A stretch of 64,000 nt of DNA from Epiperipatus broadwayi (Eukaryota; Onychophora; Udeonychophora; Euonychophora; Peripatidae), in the NCBI GenBank assembly GCA_028023455.1, contig JAQFVV010006342.1:1573001-1637000 (forward strand), read 5' to 3'. The position numbers and the translations under genes are program-made. The notes beneath the pieces are model-generated. The model did no database searches. It had not been told where the DNA came from and saw only the letters and a program-made list of their open reading frames with translations. Within the stretch, counting starts at the first letter, position 1. The number at the start of each line of letters is the position of its first letter. Positions 33,480-46,627 of the stretch are shown here, in pieces.

Positions 33480-36200
33480 TTCAAACATTGTTTGCACTTT
33501 ATAAATTAAATATTATTTAATCGAATACTCTTTAAATTTTCTATTGCAATGAAGTAATAAATGTAATGTGTTTTTCAGTCATAAACTTCTTCCAGTTTTA
33601 AATTAATTTAGGGATAGTTTGAAGCATTTTCTTTTCACTTTCCGGGGTGTTTTTGTCAATTAATGCATTTTATTAGATTGTAATATTAAATAATCAGATA
33701 TAGAACATTTACTATAAAGATATTATTACTAATGAAAAAATAGCAGATATAAATGAATCGGCATGTAAAAGCTATAAATCACCAAAATTACAAACAGTCA
33801 CATATAAGCTACAAAATATATAAATCCCAACAACATTTAACAAAGTCATCTAACAAGTTCATGTTAAATGGAGAAACATAACAGAAAGCATAACAGCAAA
33901 ATTATAATATTTATGAGAATTAAATATGTCTAAGAAATCTTATCACATGCATTTTGTCCTAGTGAAAAGTGATGGATTCTCTCTCCAAACTGCTGCTAAT
34001 GCCATTTTTGAATCAATGCACCTTTATTCAGAGTTATATTTTAGCTGTTCACTATAAAATTTTTAAGATGCTACCATATCTGAATCATGACATGAAATGT
34101 TACAGTGCATTTCAAAACTTTAGAGAAATGATCTTCATCATTCTTCCTACCATTATAAAATTTTGCAAACCATTTGAAAGCATTCTTGTCACTCATGGTT
34201 TATTACCATATACAATATAAATCACTTGAAATATTTTAGCAGCAGTTTTTGTCAATTTAAAACAAAATGGATGTTATATTGTTCCATTATGGGTTAAGGT
34301 TGAAAGCAATATGTCACATTTCATAACATAACTTGTGATCCAGACATGCTAACATCTTCAAATTTTAGTGATGAACAGATAAACTATATCACTGCATTAA
34401 TTCAGAGACAGAACTTCAAGCACCTTAAAAATACCTTTTCACTGGTACACACTGATTGGACATGTTTTACAAGTATAATAATAGACCTCATTCATACACA
34501 TGGCAAGTTGATTCATAGATCAAATCACAATCATATGAGAACAAGTGCGATTATTTTGCAAGAATGACTACTGAAACATATTAACATGTATCATACAGTG
34601 ACTCATATAGACAAATGTTAACTCATATGAAATTATAAAACAATAGAAGAGTCAGTAGTCAGGACAAGATACCATTCAAGATAATGGCAGAGACTCATCC
34701 TCCTGGAAGGTTTTAGGAATTATGATTTGCATTAACTACAATATTATTAATGCAAAATTAGACATAAAGGCATTAGTAAAAAAGTGAATGGTTCATTGCT
34801 CACAAAATCATCTACCATTCAAGTATTAGAAATAAGCTATATTTCCAAGGCCCTTTAACTCTTGAGTTTAACATTATATTACTAAACTAAACCACGCAGG
34901 AGACAAAGGTATTAAACACATTGGATATGTATTAATTGGAGAAAGTATAATTTTTAACAATTTCCTATTAGAAGTTATGACTGGATCAATTGTCAAAAGC
35001 ATGTTAGCTTGTGTTAATTACATGACATTTTAAAACTGTGTTGATTTTTTTTACCAATTCCTTTAAAGATTTCATTTTAAAGAAAGAAATATAAAAAGTA
35101 ATAGTATCATAGATTTTTATCCAAATCTTGAAAATAATTATTCTGAACAAAAAATAAATTGGTTTTTAAAATTCTTTTTTTTAATTTTTTTAGCTATATT
35201 ATCTATGACTTTTATTTTATTTCACGTTTATTTTTACTGCATTTTAACTATTAAATTGCACATTTACCATTGAATACATTTACAGTAAGTGCATTTTTAT
35301 ATGTTTAATGCTCTGTGATGTTTAGTTGATTGACAGACTCAGTAGTTAAGGATTCCTCCTGACTTGATTTTCTACTGAATAAATAAATGTTAACACAACT
35401 TGTAGATTAGATCAAATCATTTAAAGAATTTCTGTAGAGATTAAATTGCTGTTTTTTGTCAAAAGAATCTAAATAATATTAAGCAGTTTTGAAGGTCTTT
35501 AGCATTTTATGGCTAAAAGATTTGACATAGATTTTAAAAATTAAATACTTTACTCGATTTTTTTATGTGCTTGATGAGTTTCACTTTATTATATCATTTT
35601 TTTCTGAATAACACCAATTTCTAGAACGACTAGTATATTTTATCAAATCTAATGTGTTATGCGAAATTTACAGTATTATATCAAAATCTAATTTATTTAT
35701 TTATTATGATATAAATTGTTTATTTCTATTTATTATAGCAAATAATTTGATGTACTGTATAAATATATAAAAGAATTAAAACATCTCAAAATTCATAGTT
35801 GACTTTCTTTCAAATGTTTTATCATAGATTTCTTCATTAGTAAAAGTGTTAGAGGTTAAAAGTTGCTGTTACTGGCTAAACATTTAAGATACTCGGTCAA
35901 CTATAATGAATACAAATTATAATGAAATTTAATAGGCTTAGCATATGTACTTAATGAATATGTAATTCTTCAATATATATATATAGTATGCATAATGAAG
36001 CAGTTTCTATTTATCTTTATATCATAAAGCTGAGTGCATTTTCAGTGATGAGTACCATAATTATAGCTCCCATGCTTTGAATTGTTGCTGCTGTATTTAT
36101 ACTGCGATTCATTATGTAAATGCATGCTATGTAAATTAAATCATTTAAATATTCTATTTATGTGACAACTGGGCACTATTTTCTCTTTTGTTCAGTATTA
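33480..36200. other. AT-rich region without recognised gene
   Basis: Two ORFs stand out only mildly: 33969-34220 (83 codons, many I/L/F) and 34346-34567 (73 codons, normal composition, SDEQINYITALIQRQNF). Neither matches a family I know. No splice or promoter context ties them together. Confidence 0.4.
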
Positions 36201-36245
36201 TTATGATTGGCAAAAAAACTGTTTTTTTTCACATTCTTTTTCCAG

Positions 36246-36295
36246 TCATCACACAATATACACATGAAGTTGACCGTGATGACCAGAAAAGGAAG
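36246..36295 (+). CDS. Weak internal-exon candidate
   Basis: A good acceptor (pyrimidine tract CTGTTTTTTTTCACATTC, then TTTTTCCAG) precedes a frame reading ITQYTHEVDRDDQKRK. That frame ends at a donor-like AAG|GTGAAA, or stays open another 24 codons to TAG at 36367. Codons are less AT-dominated than the surroundings. No homologue or neighbouring exon is recognised, so this may be chance. Confidence 0.2.
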
Positions 36296-37109
36296 GTGAA
36301 AGAAGCATGGTTCATTGTCAACCATAATGATTTAATAAGCATGTACTTACATAACATGCTTAATTAGGTCAAAATATAAATACATCAGTAACAACAGCTA
36401 ACATTAAAGTTATAATTATGATACTTGCCACTGAATGTGTGTGTTCAGCTTTATGATATAAAGATAAGATAGAAATTACTTCATTATGCATACATACATA
36501 TGCTAAAGAATTACATATATAACTGGAAAAAAATATATAAAAGAAAAGAGATTGCCTTGACAACAGTACGAAATATTGATTACTATCTATATTGGTATGT
36601 TTAGGTGTTAACTGGTTTCTAATGGTTATATATATATATATATATATATTGTAATGGTCAAATATGTACATTCGCGAAACAAAATCTAGAACTCTGATAG
36701 ATCATCCTAAGGCTGACCACTTTTAAGGTGGTGGAAGCCACGACTCTGGCCCAACACTAGTTCCTCTACCATTGCTCATAGACTTACTACCTTGCGGATG
36801 ACACAGTTGAGGTCACAGCAGTATTTCTCTTCTTCACGTGCTGGCAGTAGCACATCAGTAGAACAAAAGACTGGGAAAATTGGCATTCTATTTAGTACAA
36901 CTATATAGGTATCATGTGGCTAATATATGATCAATAAACATTGAAAAGATTTTAATAACTAATAATAAAATGATTATTAAATGCTAAATAATTATGAGTA
37001 AGTGAGCAAGACTAAGACATGAAGCAAGAGTAAATTTAATATTAATTTAATGAATTTAAAATATGAAAACAATAATTAAAAACAATATTACAAAATGTAG
37101 GTGTCTGAT

Positions 37110-37405
37110 CTTACATGCAAGTGATCAAGGGATGTTTACATGAATTTGGATTCACACGCAAATGATGGGTTTAGATATATAATTTCTTAGAGCTGAGATG
37201 TACATGATTTGGTTTACATATATAGATCAAATCACTCACAAGTGATTATAATTTTCTAGTTACAAATATTAAAGTTTTTAAGGTATATGCATTTCCGGTT
37301 TACATATATATATATATAGCATCAAATCACTCGCAGGTGATTGTAGTTTTAGGTTACACTTAATTTATTTCACTATATATATATGATTTTATGACTCGCA
37401 GGTGA
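37110..37405. repeat. Array of five short hairpin motifs in element E
   Basis: ATCACTCGCAGGTGAT-like motifs (ATCAC stem, 6-base loop, GTGAT stem) occur near 37115, 37152, 37235, 37326 and 37389, each with a similar AT-rich tail (GATTATAATTTTCTAG, GATTGTAGTTTTAGG). Spacing is about 40-90 bp. Function unknown. Confidence 0.55.
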
Positions 37406-37687
37406 TGAAATTATAATACAATTAGATTCCATACTTTTATGAGCATTAATACTAATTTTATGACTATATGAGTTTGCTTATATTTATCTATGCCTAGTTT
37501 ATGCCATAATAGGATTTACATTTGCTTTAATAATTAGTGGAAGTGAATATAAATTTTAATAAAGAACATATCTTATCAAGTGTGAATAATTAATATATTC
37601 TCTACATAGCTAATATACATTTTAAATTGGATTCTAATTCAGATCAAAGCTGAAATAATAATTAAAATTGGTGGGATGAACTGATTA

Positions 37688-37984
37688 TTGGGAGCTAGAC
37701 TTCAGATACTAATGCATGTAGAAATATATAACTCTGAGCCTTTTTGTGTCTCATATGTGCCTTATTCATGGGATTTTTACAAAGTAACAGTTCCCTATGA
37801 CCCAACTCATTGCTGGAAAATAGGAGGTCTTTTTAGTCTGGAGGATCGAGCAATTTATATTATGTGGGAGTTTTACACTCTGGGTGAGTCTCATGCTCCA
37901 TTATTAAAGATGCAGAATGGGTTGGCGCATACCAATCACCATCTGAGGATGTACTGGAGTAGCCCTAACACATACGTCCAGTAA
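37688..37984 (+). CDS. Unrecognised 98-codon ORF in element E
   Basis: Complete ORF of ordinary composition with many Trp, Tyr and His (YSWDFYKVTVPYDPTHCW, MYWSSPNTYVQ), set in a patch that is clearly less AT-rich than its surroundings. It runs opposite to element E's gag. No family recognised and no Kozak or promoter context. Its reverse complement shows no conserved domain either. Possibly a decayed insertion. Confidence 0.2.
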   Translation: MGARLQILMHVEIYNSEPFCVSYVPYSWDFYKVTVPYDPTHCWKIGGLFSLEDRAIYIMWEFYTLGESHAPLLKMQNGLAHTNHHLRMYWSSPNTYVQ

Positions 37985-39917
37985 AGATATAGCAACAAGT
38001 GAGTTATGCCATAGCATTTCTTAAGGACACATATGCACCGCTGACCACATTATCATATAAAATAAAGATGCTAATTAAGAGTTTCCTTCATGAAACTACT
38101 CAATATCAGTTCATATTGTAGTATTTATAATTATACTATTTAGGAAAGGTTACGAATCCAATTTACAAAGCTATCTACATAGGCTTTTATTTACTTAAGG
38201 AGGATTACAGCATATGGGGAAATTAAAACACAGAATTATAGATTTATGCTGCATTTTATCACTTCAACTGAATATTGGTTAAATATTATATTTGAAAGCA
38301 AATCTATTTTTGAATAATGGTTCGCTTGTAATTATATTTAAATCAAGATATATCCATTTCAAAGCAGAGCCTTTTAGTTTGTGCATTATTATGCATATTA
38401 CATATATACGCGAAATGACATATATATGCGTAAAAATCTTTATTTAATTCTCGGTAATGGTTTAATTACGAATAAAGCTCGGATTTGAAAATATATAGCA
38501 TAAACAATATAACATAATTAAAATAATAATATTTGGCATAGACTTAGGAAATGCAATATTTCAAATACGATAAAATTTCAAGTAAGTGAAATCTGAAATT
38601 GGTTTTATTTAAAATTAAGGTTATGCGACATTCGCTGAAATATGATTGACCCAGTTTCGATAATTCTAAGTTTATAAGATTAATGGTGGCAAATATTATC
38701 ACTAACTTAAGACATATAATTTAACTCAAAATTTTAATAATTATCTTAAAACAGATCATTGCATATTACACATTACTAAATTTATGTAAAACATTTAAAT
38801 TCTAGATTTTAGCAAGTTAAAATTGAATAGCATTTAATTACCTAGAATAAGAATAATACGTAACTAAATCAATCATTAATTTCTACAAGTAAGTCAACAA
38901 ATAAAGAAATCATAAAATCAAGTTAATAAATGAAATGTGTTCTCAATGCAAATAATTCAGATTTTGGAATAATAAATTATAAATCAATCTGTCAATGAAT
39001 TATTTAACGAATCATACAAATAAATAGGTTTATAAATCAGACAAGATTTTACGGTTTAAAATAAAGTTATTAAATCATTTACAGTTTAGGCAAGATTTTA
39101 AGATTGAAATAAAACAAAATAAAATTTACACAAGTTTAGTTTACATTATTATTATCACCATTAGATTAAGATTTAAGCTAGCATTTTAAAGTTGAGTTTA
39201 GTGGGAAGCTTTAGAATTGAAGGAGTATTTACCATTCTTCTCTTTTCTTTCTGCTTCCAAGTTCCTTCTCCATAGTGGGACCTCTTTAAGTTGTTACGGT
39301 GGTTAGTTCATGTTTCTCTGTCTCAGGTAGCTTTTCATCAGGGCGGAAGGCAAGATTTTGAGCCTATTACCCCGACATGCTAATTATTAACTTTCTTCAA
39401 TACTTTATTAAAATTACCTATTGAATCTGAGTGAGAATTAATAATCTTAAAGATGGCTGCTATCACTTATATAGCAGTACAACCCTCTCTCCTTCATATT
39501 ATTTTCTTGGATCTGTTTTCTGAGCTTATACGCTGATTACCAGGAATCGCGGAAGCCTGCTGAGTCAACTTTTAATTAGATCAAAAAAACACAGTGACAT
39601 GCAGTAATTTATGCAATTTTCTAATTTTAATTCTAAATATAATTTTAGTCAATCTTATACCGGAAAAGATTAACTCTTCTGGCATCACTTTGGCTAGAAA
39701 AACAAATCTAAGATTCGTGAAAAACATTTTGTTATATATGTAACTCGACCGTTTTAATTTACTGATATATGCAGAATTATGAAATTTCAAATATAACTAA
39801 CTTAATAAATATTGCAAAATAAAGAAATCTTAATGTTTTAATATCCTATTAACATTAATTTTCTAGCATATATGTAGTCTAAAGTTACACATACAACTCG
39901 TTTTTCATTTAATAATG

Positions 39918-40576
39918 TTAAAATATTTTTGACCTATCATAGCACTCTCTTAAAAAAATTTTTTCCATACTTTTCTCACAAAACCTGCTTCCAGGAAGCA
40001 ATACTGTGTTTTCATTAATTCTCAACCTTTCTCTGTCATTATAGTTCATACATTGATGGCCATGCATTTCATAATAATAACACTGTTCAATTTCTAAACT
40101 TCTCATTTCTGGATAAAAGCTATTAGTTTTACAAATCTTATCCAAATAATGTTGATCTCCAACTAAAGAAAACATTTTACTATCCTTTTTATCCTGACTC
40201 TCCTCAAACTCAAAATTATCATTTAGTACTGTTGTCAAATCTGTGCTTATTTTATCAGACTTAACTTTCATTTTAACAATTATTCTATGTGGTAACCTTT
40301 AATTCAGTTTTTAACTCATTGAAGCTAATCTCCAATTTAGCCTCCAGTTTATCAGAGTTCGCTTTTAAATCAGCTCTCAACCTAGTCTCCCTTTCATCAT
40401 AGTCAGCTTTTAACCTATCCTCCCTTTCATCGGTCCGCTTTCAATACATCTTTTCTAGCTTTTAATTCAGCTCTCATTTCATCCAAGTTGGCTTTTAATC
40501 TAGCCTCCATTTCCATCATCTTTATGATGTCCTGCAAACTAATGCTATCACTTGGTAATGCTTTAGCATTATTCAT
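39918..40576 (-). pseudogene. Gag-like coiled-coil protein of element E, frameshifted
   Basis: From ATG at 40576 the minus strand reads MNNAKALPSDSISLQDIIKM, then a Lys/Glu/Asp/Leu heptad repeat with K-A-D/E-L-D-E-R-E units. A single-base shift near 40435 breaks it, and a stop follows near 40285. A further frame (40271-39918, 117 codons) ends with a His/Cys-containing part (YEMHGHQCMNYNDRERL). Like A and A', it has coiled coil first and no evident capsid. I see no GPF module at its end. Likely the particle protein of a sister family; non-functional here. Confidence 0.55.
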
Positions 40577-40620
40577 ATTTATGTCTAAGCAATATTATAC
40601 TTAAAAAAATTATATATATT

Positions 40621-40845
40621 TTTTATATGATAGTTATTACAATCCAAGGCTCACCACCCTCTTGCCATTATCCTAAAACACAATTAACCATCCAAGCAAA
40701 ATATGAACACACTGATCTTAATTATGATTATAAATATTCAATGATCCAAATTTCAATTCCATGAAGTCATGACCTTTTTGATTTATGAACAATGCTGACT
40801 GATACTATGGCCTTGATAAGCAAATATATGTATATATAAACAGAG
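40621..40845. other. Flank of element E
   Basis: No gene. On the minus strand TGGCAAGAGGGTGGTGAGCC near 40640-40660 could be a primer-binding site of element E, but no LTR end is evident beside it. Confidence 0.3.
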
Positions 40846-41217
40846 CAAAACTCTCCATACAGTATTGCCACCTGTGCTAAACAGAGTAATCAATGGATGC
40901 CAGAAGGCTTGTGCATAAAATCCCTATCTAATGCCTACTCATCCAATATTCCCAGACTAGTTTCTGGCTTGTGGCCTTCGTCAGTGAGGAGCTTTGGATC
41001 TGAGAGCACTGCATCTCAGATCTAAAGCTCCTCACTGACGAAGGCCAATGCTCTCAGATCCAAAGCTCCTCACTGACGAAGGCCACAAACCATAAACTAG
41101 TCTGGGGATATTGGATGAGTAGGCATTAGATAGGGATTTTATGCACAAGTTTTCTGGCATCCATTGATTACTCTGTTTAGCACAGGTGGCAATACTGTAT
41201 GGAGAGTTTTGCTTTGT
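40846..41217. mobile_element. Compact foldback MITE, same family as the 11257-12980 array
   Basis: Perfect-looking hairpin: the left arm AGCAAAACTCTCCATACAGT runs about 165 bp to GAGGAGCTTTGGATCTGAGA, and the right arm mirrors it. A short extra inverted piece (GCTCCTCACTGACGAAGGCC twice) sits in the loop. The sequence right of it (GGAAATGTGATCATGTGATG) also matches the flank of the copies inside element J, so the full element is asymmetrical or this end extends to about 41275. No ORF. Confidence 0.88.
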
Positions 41218-41286
41218 TTATCAACAATTAATGTGCTAGTATAGGAAATGTGATCATGTGATGCTCAATGGTTTATATGTATATAT

Positions 41287-43737
41287 TGTAATGGTCAGGT
41301 CAATGTCATGATAAGATGTCGCATCTGACTACTGTCGGACCTAGGGTCTTCATGTAGGATGCTGGAGATGACACAATGAAGTACATGACTCATGATTACA
41401 TCTATCTTCAATATACTATCCTAAGGCTTATCTATCAAATCTACATGCAATTTAAATCAGTTCATCTAACATCCCACAACTCTTTTCAGAACCATTGCCT
41501 CAGATATTCAAACTCGAGAAGAATTTGTGTTCAACTCTCTTAACAGAGATGTACCTATGCTGACTGTTAATCAATAACTAAATTAACTCATCCCATTTAT
41601 TAGTAAGAAATAACCTTTATTTAACATTTCTCTCTCATGCTCATCAAACAATAATGTGTGTGTGTGCATGTGTAAAATATTGGTTATAAGATTGAATGTA
41701 AATGCTGGATCAACAGAACTAGAAAGACTTTGTCAATTAAACAAAACTTCATAATATTTATTTACAAAAACAAAATATATTAAAAACATATAATAAATTA
41801 TCAATCAATGTAAAAAAAAAATCAAAAAAATATTTACGATTGCAAAGGAATTATTTGGATATATTCTTCTATATATAACTTCTATGTCTATTATGAGTAT
41901 CTATCATATTGTTAATTAAGCAATGTAAAATTACTTATTCTTTATTTCCCATGATAGATACACATAATAGATATTTATATATCCAAAAGTAAAGAAAACT
42001 TTATTAGTTAAAAATGAGATTGCTATAACTAAATTAGAAATTTAAATGCAACTCCAAATGCAGTATCCAGTTCTAGGTGTGGAAGTTGGTTGATCTAAAA
42101 TAATCACCTTGCATATTTATATATCATGGAAGAAATATAATAATGAAACAATACATGATATGATAGCAAAGCAAATAATAAAGAATATTAATTAAAAGTG
42201 TTAATCATTTATTCATTAAAAAAATCTTAGGAATACTATTAGTAAAACATAATACATAAGTGGTCATGTTATGTTGTAGCATTAGTTATTTTAGTGAATT
42301 TAAAAGAGAAAAACTCTTACTGTTTAAGTATTCATTTTAAGCACTCAATTTCACAGTCATGGATGAAAATCAAGTATTTTGGCAGAAAATTACCTAAATT
42401 TTATTAAAAGAGAAAAAAATCAGACTTTTCAACCTTCCCCCCTTCTCTCCTCACACTTTCTTACATTGGACTGTTCCAAACTATTGAATTAAACCATTAG
42501 TACTTCCAAAATATAAGACTGAGATAATAAAATTAAAAAAATAAGACATATCTATACAAAAGAAAAAAATCATAATATTTACAATATTTCATGAATCAAA
42601 ATGATCAGGTACAATTCTTCCTCAGAGTCCTTCTTATATAACAGTTCTTATAATTTATGCATTTTTTTACTATAAATGTTGACAAATCCTTATTGATTTT
42701 AAATGGCACATTCTGAACATATTTATATTGGCAGTGGGTGATTATATTTTATTCCTCACATAGATTTCCATCATGTGTGGATACAGCATATCAGGCACTT
42801 CAATGTAGACATATATATATATATTAATTTCACATGGCCATAGTGAAGAACAAATGCTCCACCTGACAACAATCATTTTAGCCAATATATATATATTTTT
42901 CAATATATATATATATATGCAGTTCACATTTAAAAATATATAAAATAGTTATTTATTATTTGTGATATTGATTATATAACATAATCCTGTCATTAAACTT
43001 TTAACTGAAAAAAAAATCTAATTTCTTTTTTTAATTTTTTAAAAAAAAATCATAATACTTTTTTTTAAATTTATAAGTTATTTTGAAGAATCTTCTATTT
43101 ACTTCCTTAATTTTTTTTTAAATGGCAAATAAATAAAAATCTTAATGTTTGTTGAGACACTGATTCAAAAATGTTATTAAAATAACTGTTTCAATAAATT
43201 TGACTTTTCATGTCAAACACACAATAATTAAAGAATGATTTGTAATTGTTTTTTTATACATGGCATCATTTCCATTGTTTATTTGCAGCATGTGCCTGTT
43301 GTTGCATTTTAAAAATATTGAGATTATCAATTCATTTTAAAAAAATAATAAAATAATATATTAATAATATTATCCCTTTCTTACATTTGGTTATTTAGTA
43401 CAATACTTGATTTTTTTTCATTGCTATGACTGTTTGTTCATCATTTAAGTTCTTGTCTATATTTATTATCTTCAACACAATAAAATTGTCAACATATATA
43501 TAAATTTATGTGCATTTTACCAATGTTTATTTTTTTTATTAAACACTAGAATTTTATTACTAATATATATGTGTGATTTTATGTAAATGACCTATCATTC
43601 CCACTATTTTATATACAATTAGTACACTGTCATTAACTATATTTTTTTAAAAGTGTTCTAGCAAAACTTAGTATTTATTTTATATTTAAATTCTAATTAA
43701 ATGTTTGTTGTGGGTGCGATCTTAAGCTATCCTCACA
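41287..43737 (-). repeat. 3' LTR of element A'
   Basis: On the minus strand it starts TGTGAGGATAGC directly after a PPT and ends TGACCATTACA at 41287, next to a TA-rich flank. The block near its end (GTCGCATCTGAC...GGACCTAGGGTCT read on the plus strand) resembles the equivalent part of the A LTR. No gene inside; ORF 42742-42927 is TA-repeat translation. Confidence 0.6.
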
Positions 43738-43750
43738 ATTCCCCTTCCCT
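43738..43750 (-). promoter_or_regulatory. Polypurine tract of element A'
   Basis: Minus strand AGGGAAGGGGAAT before TGTGAGG, matching AAGGAAGGGGTAA before TGTGAGA in element A. Confidence 0.7.
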
Positions 43751-44331
43751 ACAAAGATTAAAATTTTACTTATTGATCAAAATTTTAACTCCTAATGAGC
43801 ATAAAGTATGTTCATTTTTGGGCATATTAATTCGCTTGCTATCCATAAAAGATCATAATGCTTACCTTTCTACATTTTCTCTCCAATCCCTCAATTTAAA
43901 ATACCCATCCTGGCATTCCCTCTCTCAATAATCATGTATCATTCCAAGTGAAAATCTAACTTAGGGTAAAAAGAAAAATATTTTTTACCATTATGGTTAA
44001 AATCTGACCATTTATGTATCTCTATTCTAGATGATACACATCTTTGTTCACTAATCTCTCTCCTGCTCTTCTCTAGAGACTTATTGGATTTTGAGGATTA
44101 TGTGAACCAGAGTATCCATCACCATGCATGGATTGACTCAAAAAAATAGGTCAGTTCTAAGGTATCCCAGCATATTTACTAAAGTATACCCTCATAAATA
44201 CTACACACTAATTGTTACTACCCTAACAACATTTTTTTGATGTTCTCTCATCATTTTTCTAAACTTCTTTATCATTTCTACTGCTAACTCTATTTACTTT
44301 ATTTTGTGATGAAATTACTAATCTCACATTA
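43751..44331 (-). other. 3' UTR of element A'
   Basis: Non-coding. On the minus strand TATGAGGGTATACTTTAG, CAATCCATGCATGGTGATGG and GTCTCTAGAGAAGAGCAGGA follow in the same order as in element A (5035-5190). Confidence 0.6.
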
Positions 44332-44650
44332 TTATATTGATTGACCAAGATATGGTTTCAATAACCTGGCATTGTACATGTCTCTAATTTCTCCCTTAAT
44401 ATCTAACCAAAAATCATTAGGGCCTGCCTGTTTTACAATGACATATGGTCCCTATATTGATCATAAAATTTCTGATACTTGTTTTTTTGGAGGTTTGTTT
44501 TGGTGGCAAGTCATTATAAGTACTCTATCCTCTATCTGAAATTTATATTTTTTTCTCATTCTTGCTTCAGAGTTTTGGTTTATTAAATAGCTATTCATGG
44601 GTCTTTTTTTCTAGCTACTTCTGCATTTATATCATGATGTACAACTGTGG
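44332..44650 (-). pseudogene. Integrase GPY/F tail of element A', frameshifted
   Basis: On the minus strand one frame reads KYQKFYDQY and, after a one-base shift at the GPY motif, the next reads GPYVIVKQAGPNDFW, DIKGEI and NARLLKPYLGQ, ending TAA at 44332. This is the same module as 4647-4877 in element A. Upstream codons carry several stops. No integrase core is present. Confidence 0.8.
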
Positions 44651-44662
44651 GTATATATATAT

Positions 44663-46484
44663 TATACCTACCCCCCTTTAACGTCATCTTATAACTTTTA
44701 TAAACATCACTTATATAACATCAATAAAATATTCGATATTTATAATAACGACTCGATACAGAACTTTGTACCTCCCTCTTACACAAAATCCTATCATGTG
44801 GGGCTGTCGGTACCTCGGGTAGAGTGGTCAATATCATTTGCAAACATTCACCAATAATATTAATACTCGTTTACTAGATTACACATTAGCCAACCAAACT
44901 CTTTATTTATTTAAAGGAAAAAATCCAATGGGCGCCAGCCAACCTTTGTCGACAAGTCTGCCTGACCAATACAATCTAGTACCCGCTCCCGCTAGCTCAG
45001 CTAAAACAATCAATAAAATACAAAATCCGCCTACTTAAAATCAATTTACGAATCTTTTTCTGCGCTAGTTTTCTCGCTTCCTTTCCCAAATTCTAATTTA
45101 AAATTTTATTTCGCTCTCATACTCTCAGAGGATACTCATATCCCATTTCTAAACTATTATTCATTATTATAACATTTATTATTTATTTGATCTACGATAT
45201 TTATTCCCTTTTTTTTTTTTTTTATAAGTAATCACTAACCCATTAAATCTCCATTTATGCTGTTTCACTTCGTTTGGTCTTATAATATAATTAATTACAC
45301 TTTTGCTCAAATTTAGATAATATTTAATATAACAAAAATATCATATTATACATACATTTAGAAAATAATTATACGCACACAAATATATTTGAAATCACAA
45401 TAAAAATCCCTGGATAATAGAGCTAAAGACAATTAGTAATTATTGTTCGTAACATAAAGTTCAAAGTTTATTATTCCATACATTACTACGGCTTTTAATT
45501 AGTGAATTAAGGATAAAATAAATATTACCTAGCATTCTCTTTTATGCCTAGTTCCGAGTGTAGCTTCTGATAGTATTTCCTTCGGTCAGTTAGCGCTAAC
45601 TCTTTGCGATCCTTTTCCCGATGTCATTGAGATCCTGTGGGCTTCACCATGGACACTCCGCTTCCTTCTTGTTTTACGCGAACATGATTGACCTTCGAAC
45701 TGTCTGCTGTTGGTATTGCATGGAAGGATTTGGCCGGCTGTCCACACGATGGGTTTAACAATGCAGCATTATGTTTTATTTAACTTTGGACGTATATTAA
45801 TAATATGAATATGAATTTAAAAATAATCAACCGAACCGAATCAAAATCAAATTTTAATCATAATATCAAATTCAATCTAATAACTATAACAATAGAAAGT
45901 TCGTTCCTTTTATATTTTACGGTCCTTATCTTGCGGATTCAATCTACATTCTGAATTTCTGCTATTGGACAATTATTTCTTTTCTTTCGACTCTCTACAC
46001 AGTTTCATTGGTCATTCTTTAGATGATTGCAAATTTCAATTTCTTTGTTAAGAGTTATTTCACTAATTAGCCGTTTAATGGAAATTTCTTGTTTGTCACT
46101 AGCTCCCATTGTTTATTACATTCCTTTGATTATATTCCTTTTTTTTTATTATAAGACAAAACGAACTCCACCTTGCTTTTTTTTTTCTAAAAGCAATCTT
46201 AAATCAAATTTCAATTAAATCAAGTTTTAATTAAATCAAGTTTTTAATTCTTTAAGTTTTATTTAAATGTGATTCTAAAATTATATCTTATAAAACTGTC
46301 TAATTTATGCTTTTAACGATAAACCCTTGTATGATAAAAAAAATTTTTATTTTTATTTTATTTTACCCTACAAGACCTTTTATTTTTATTAAATATTTAA
46401 ACAAATCTTTTATCAATTTATATTTCTCCAAAATTATGTGTAACTCCGAAGAAAACACACTCCTTCCTGATGTATCTCGGTACA
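44663..46484 (-). repeat. 3' LTR of element C
   Basis: About 1.8 kb. On the minus strand it starts TGTACCGAGATAC immediately after the PPT and ends near 44663 against (TA)n. From 45128 on, it matches 47475-48828. Most differences are CG versus TG/CA. Small ORFs within (44838-45038, 46027-46218, 46307-46546) are not recognised. Confidence 0.85.
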
Positions 46485-46504
46485 TTTCTCCATCCCCCCT
46501 TTTG
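46485..46504 (-). promoter_or_regulatory. Polypurine tract of element C
   Basis: Minus strand CAAAAGGGGGGATGGAGAAA directly before TGTACCG of the LTR. Confidence 0.75.
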
Positions 46505-46627
46505 AAACTAAAATATCAATCTGCAGGTTTTAGTTTCAACGTTTAACTTTATTCTTATTATACAATCCCCTCGATTTATTTTGATGGAAGTTCGTCCTTT
46601 CTTATTCTCATGTGTCCATGTTACTTG

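Larger units (their letters stand above)
36651..40620 (-). mobile_element. Element E: degraded LTR retrotransposon related to A and A'
   Basis: The left edge reads TGTAATGGTCA right after a (TA)n run (36629-36650). On the minus strand this is ...TGACCATTACA, the same terminus as element A' at 41287. A gag-like coiled-coil frame lies at 39918-40576 on the minus strand. Between them are 3.2 kb of non-coding LTR-like sequence, with a minus-strand TATA motif (CTATATAAG) near 39465 and AATAAA downstream. I cannot place the inner LTR edge, and there is no second LTR, RT or integrase. It could be a 5'-truncated element or an LTR plus gag stub. Confidence 0.5.

Noticed and set aside
37110-37405. CRISPR-like array
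   Set aside because: Repeats are imperfect, spacing is irregular and the sequence is eukaryotic; short hairpins fit better.
39478-39500. Inner LTR edge of element E at a purine run on the minus strand (AAGGAGAGAGGG then TTGTACTG)
   Set aside because: It would put the TATA motif only about 10 bp inside the LTR; not convincing enough to annotate.
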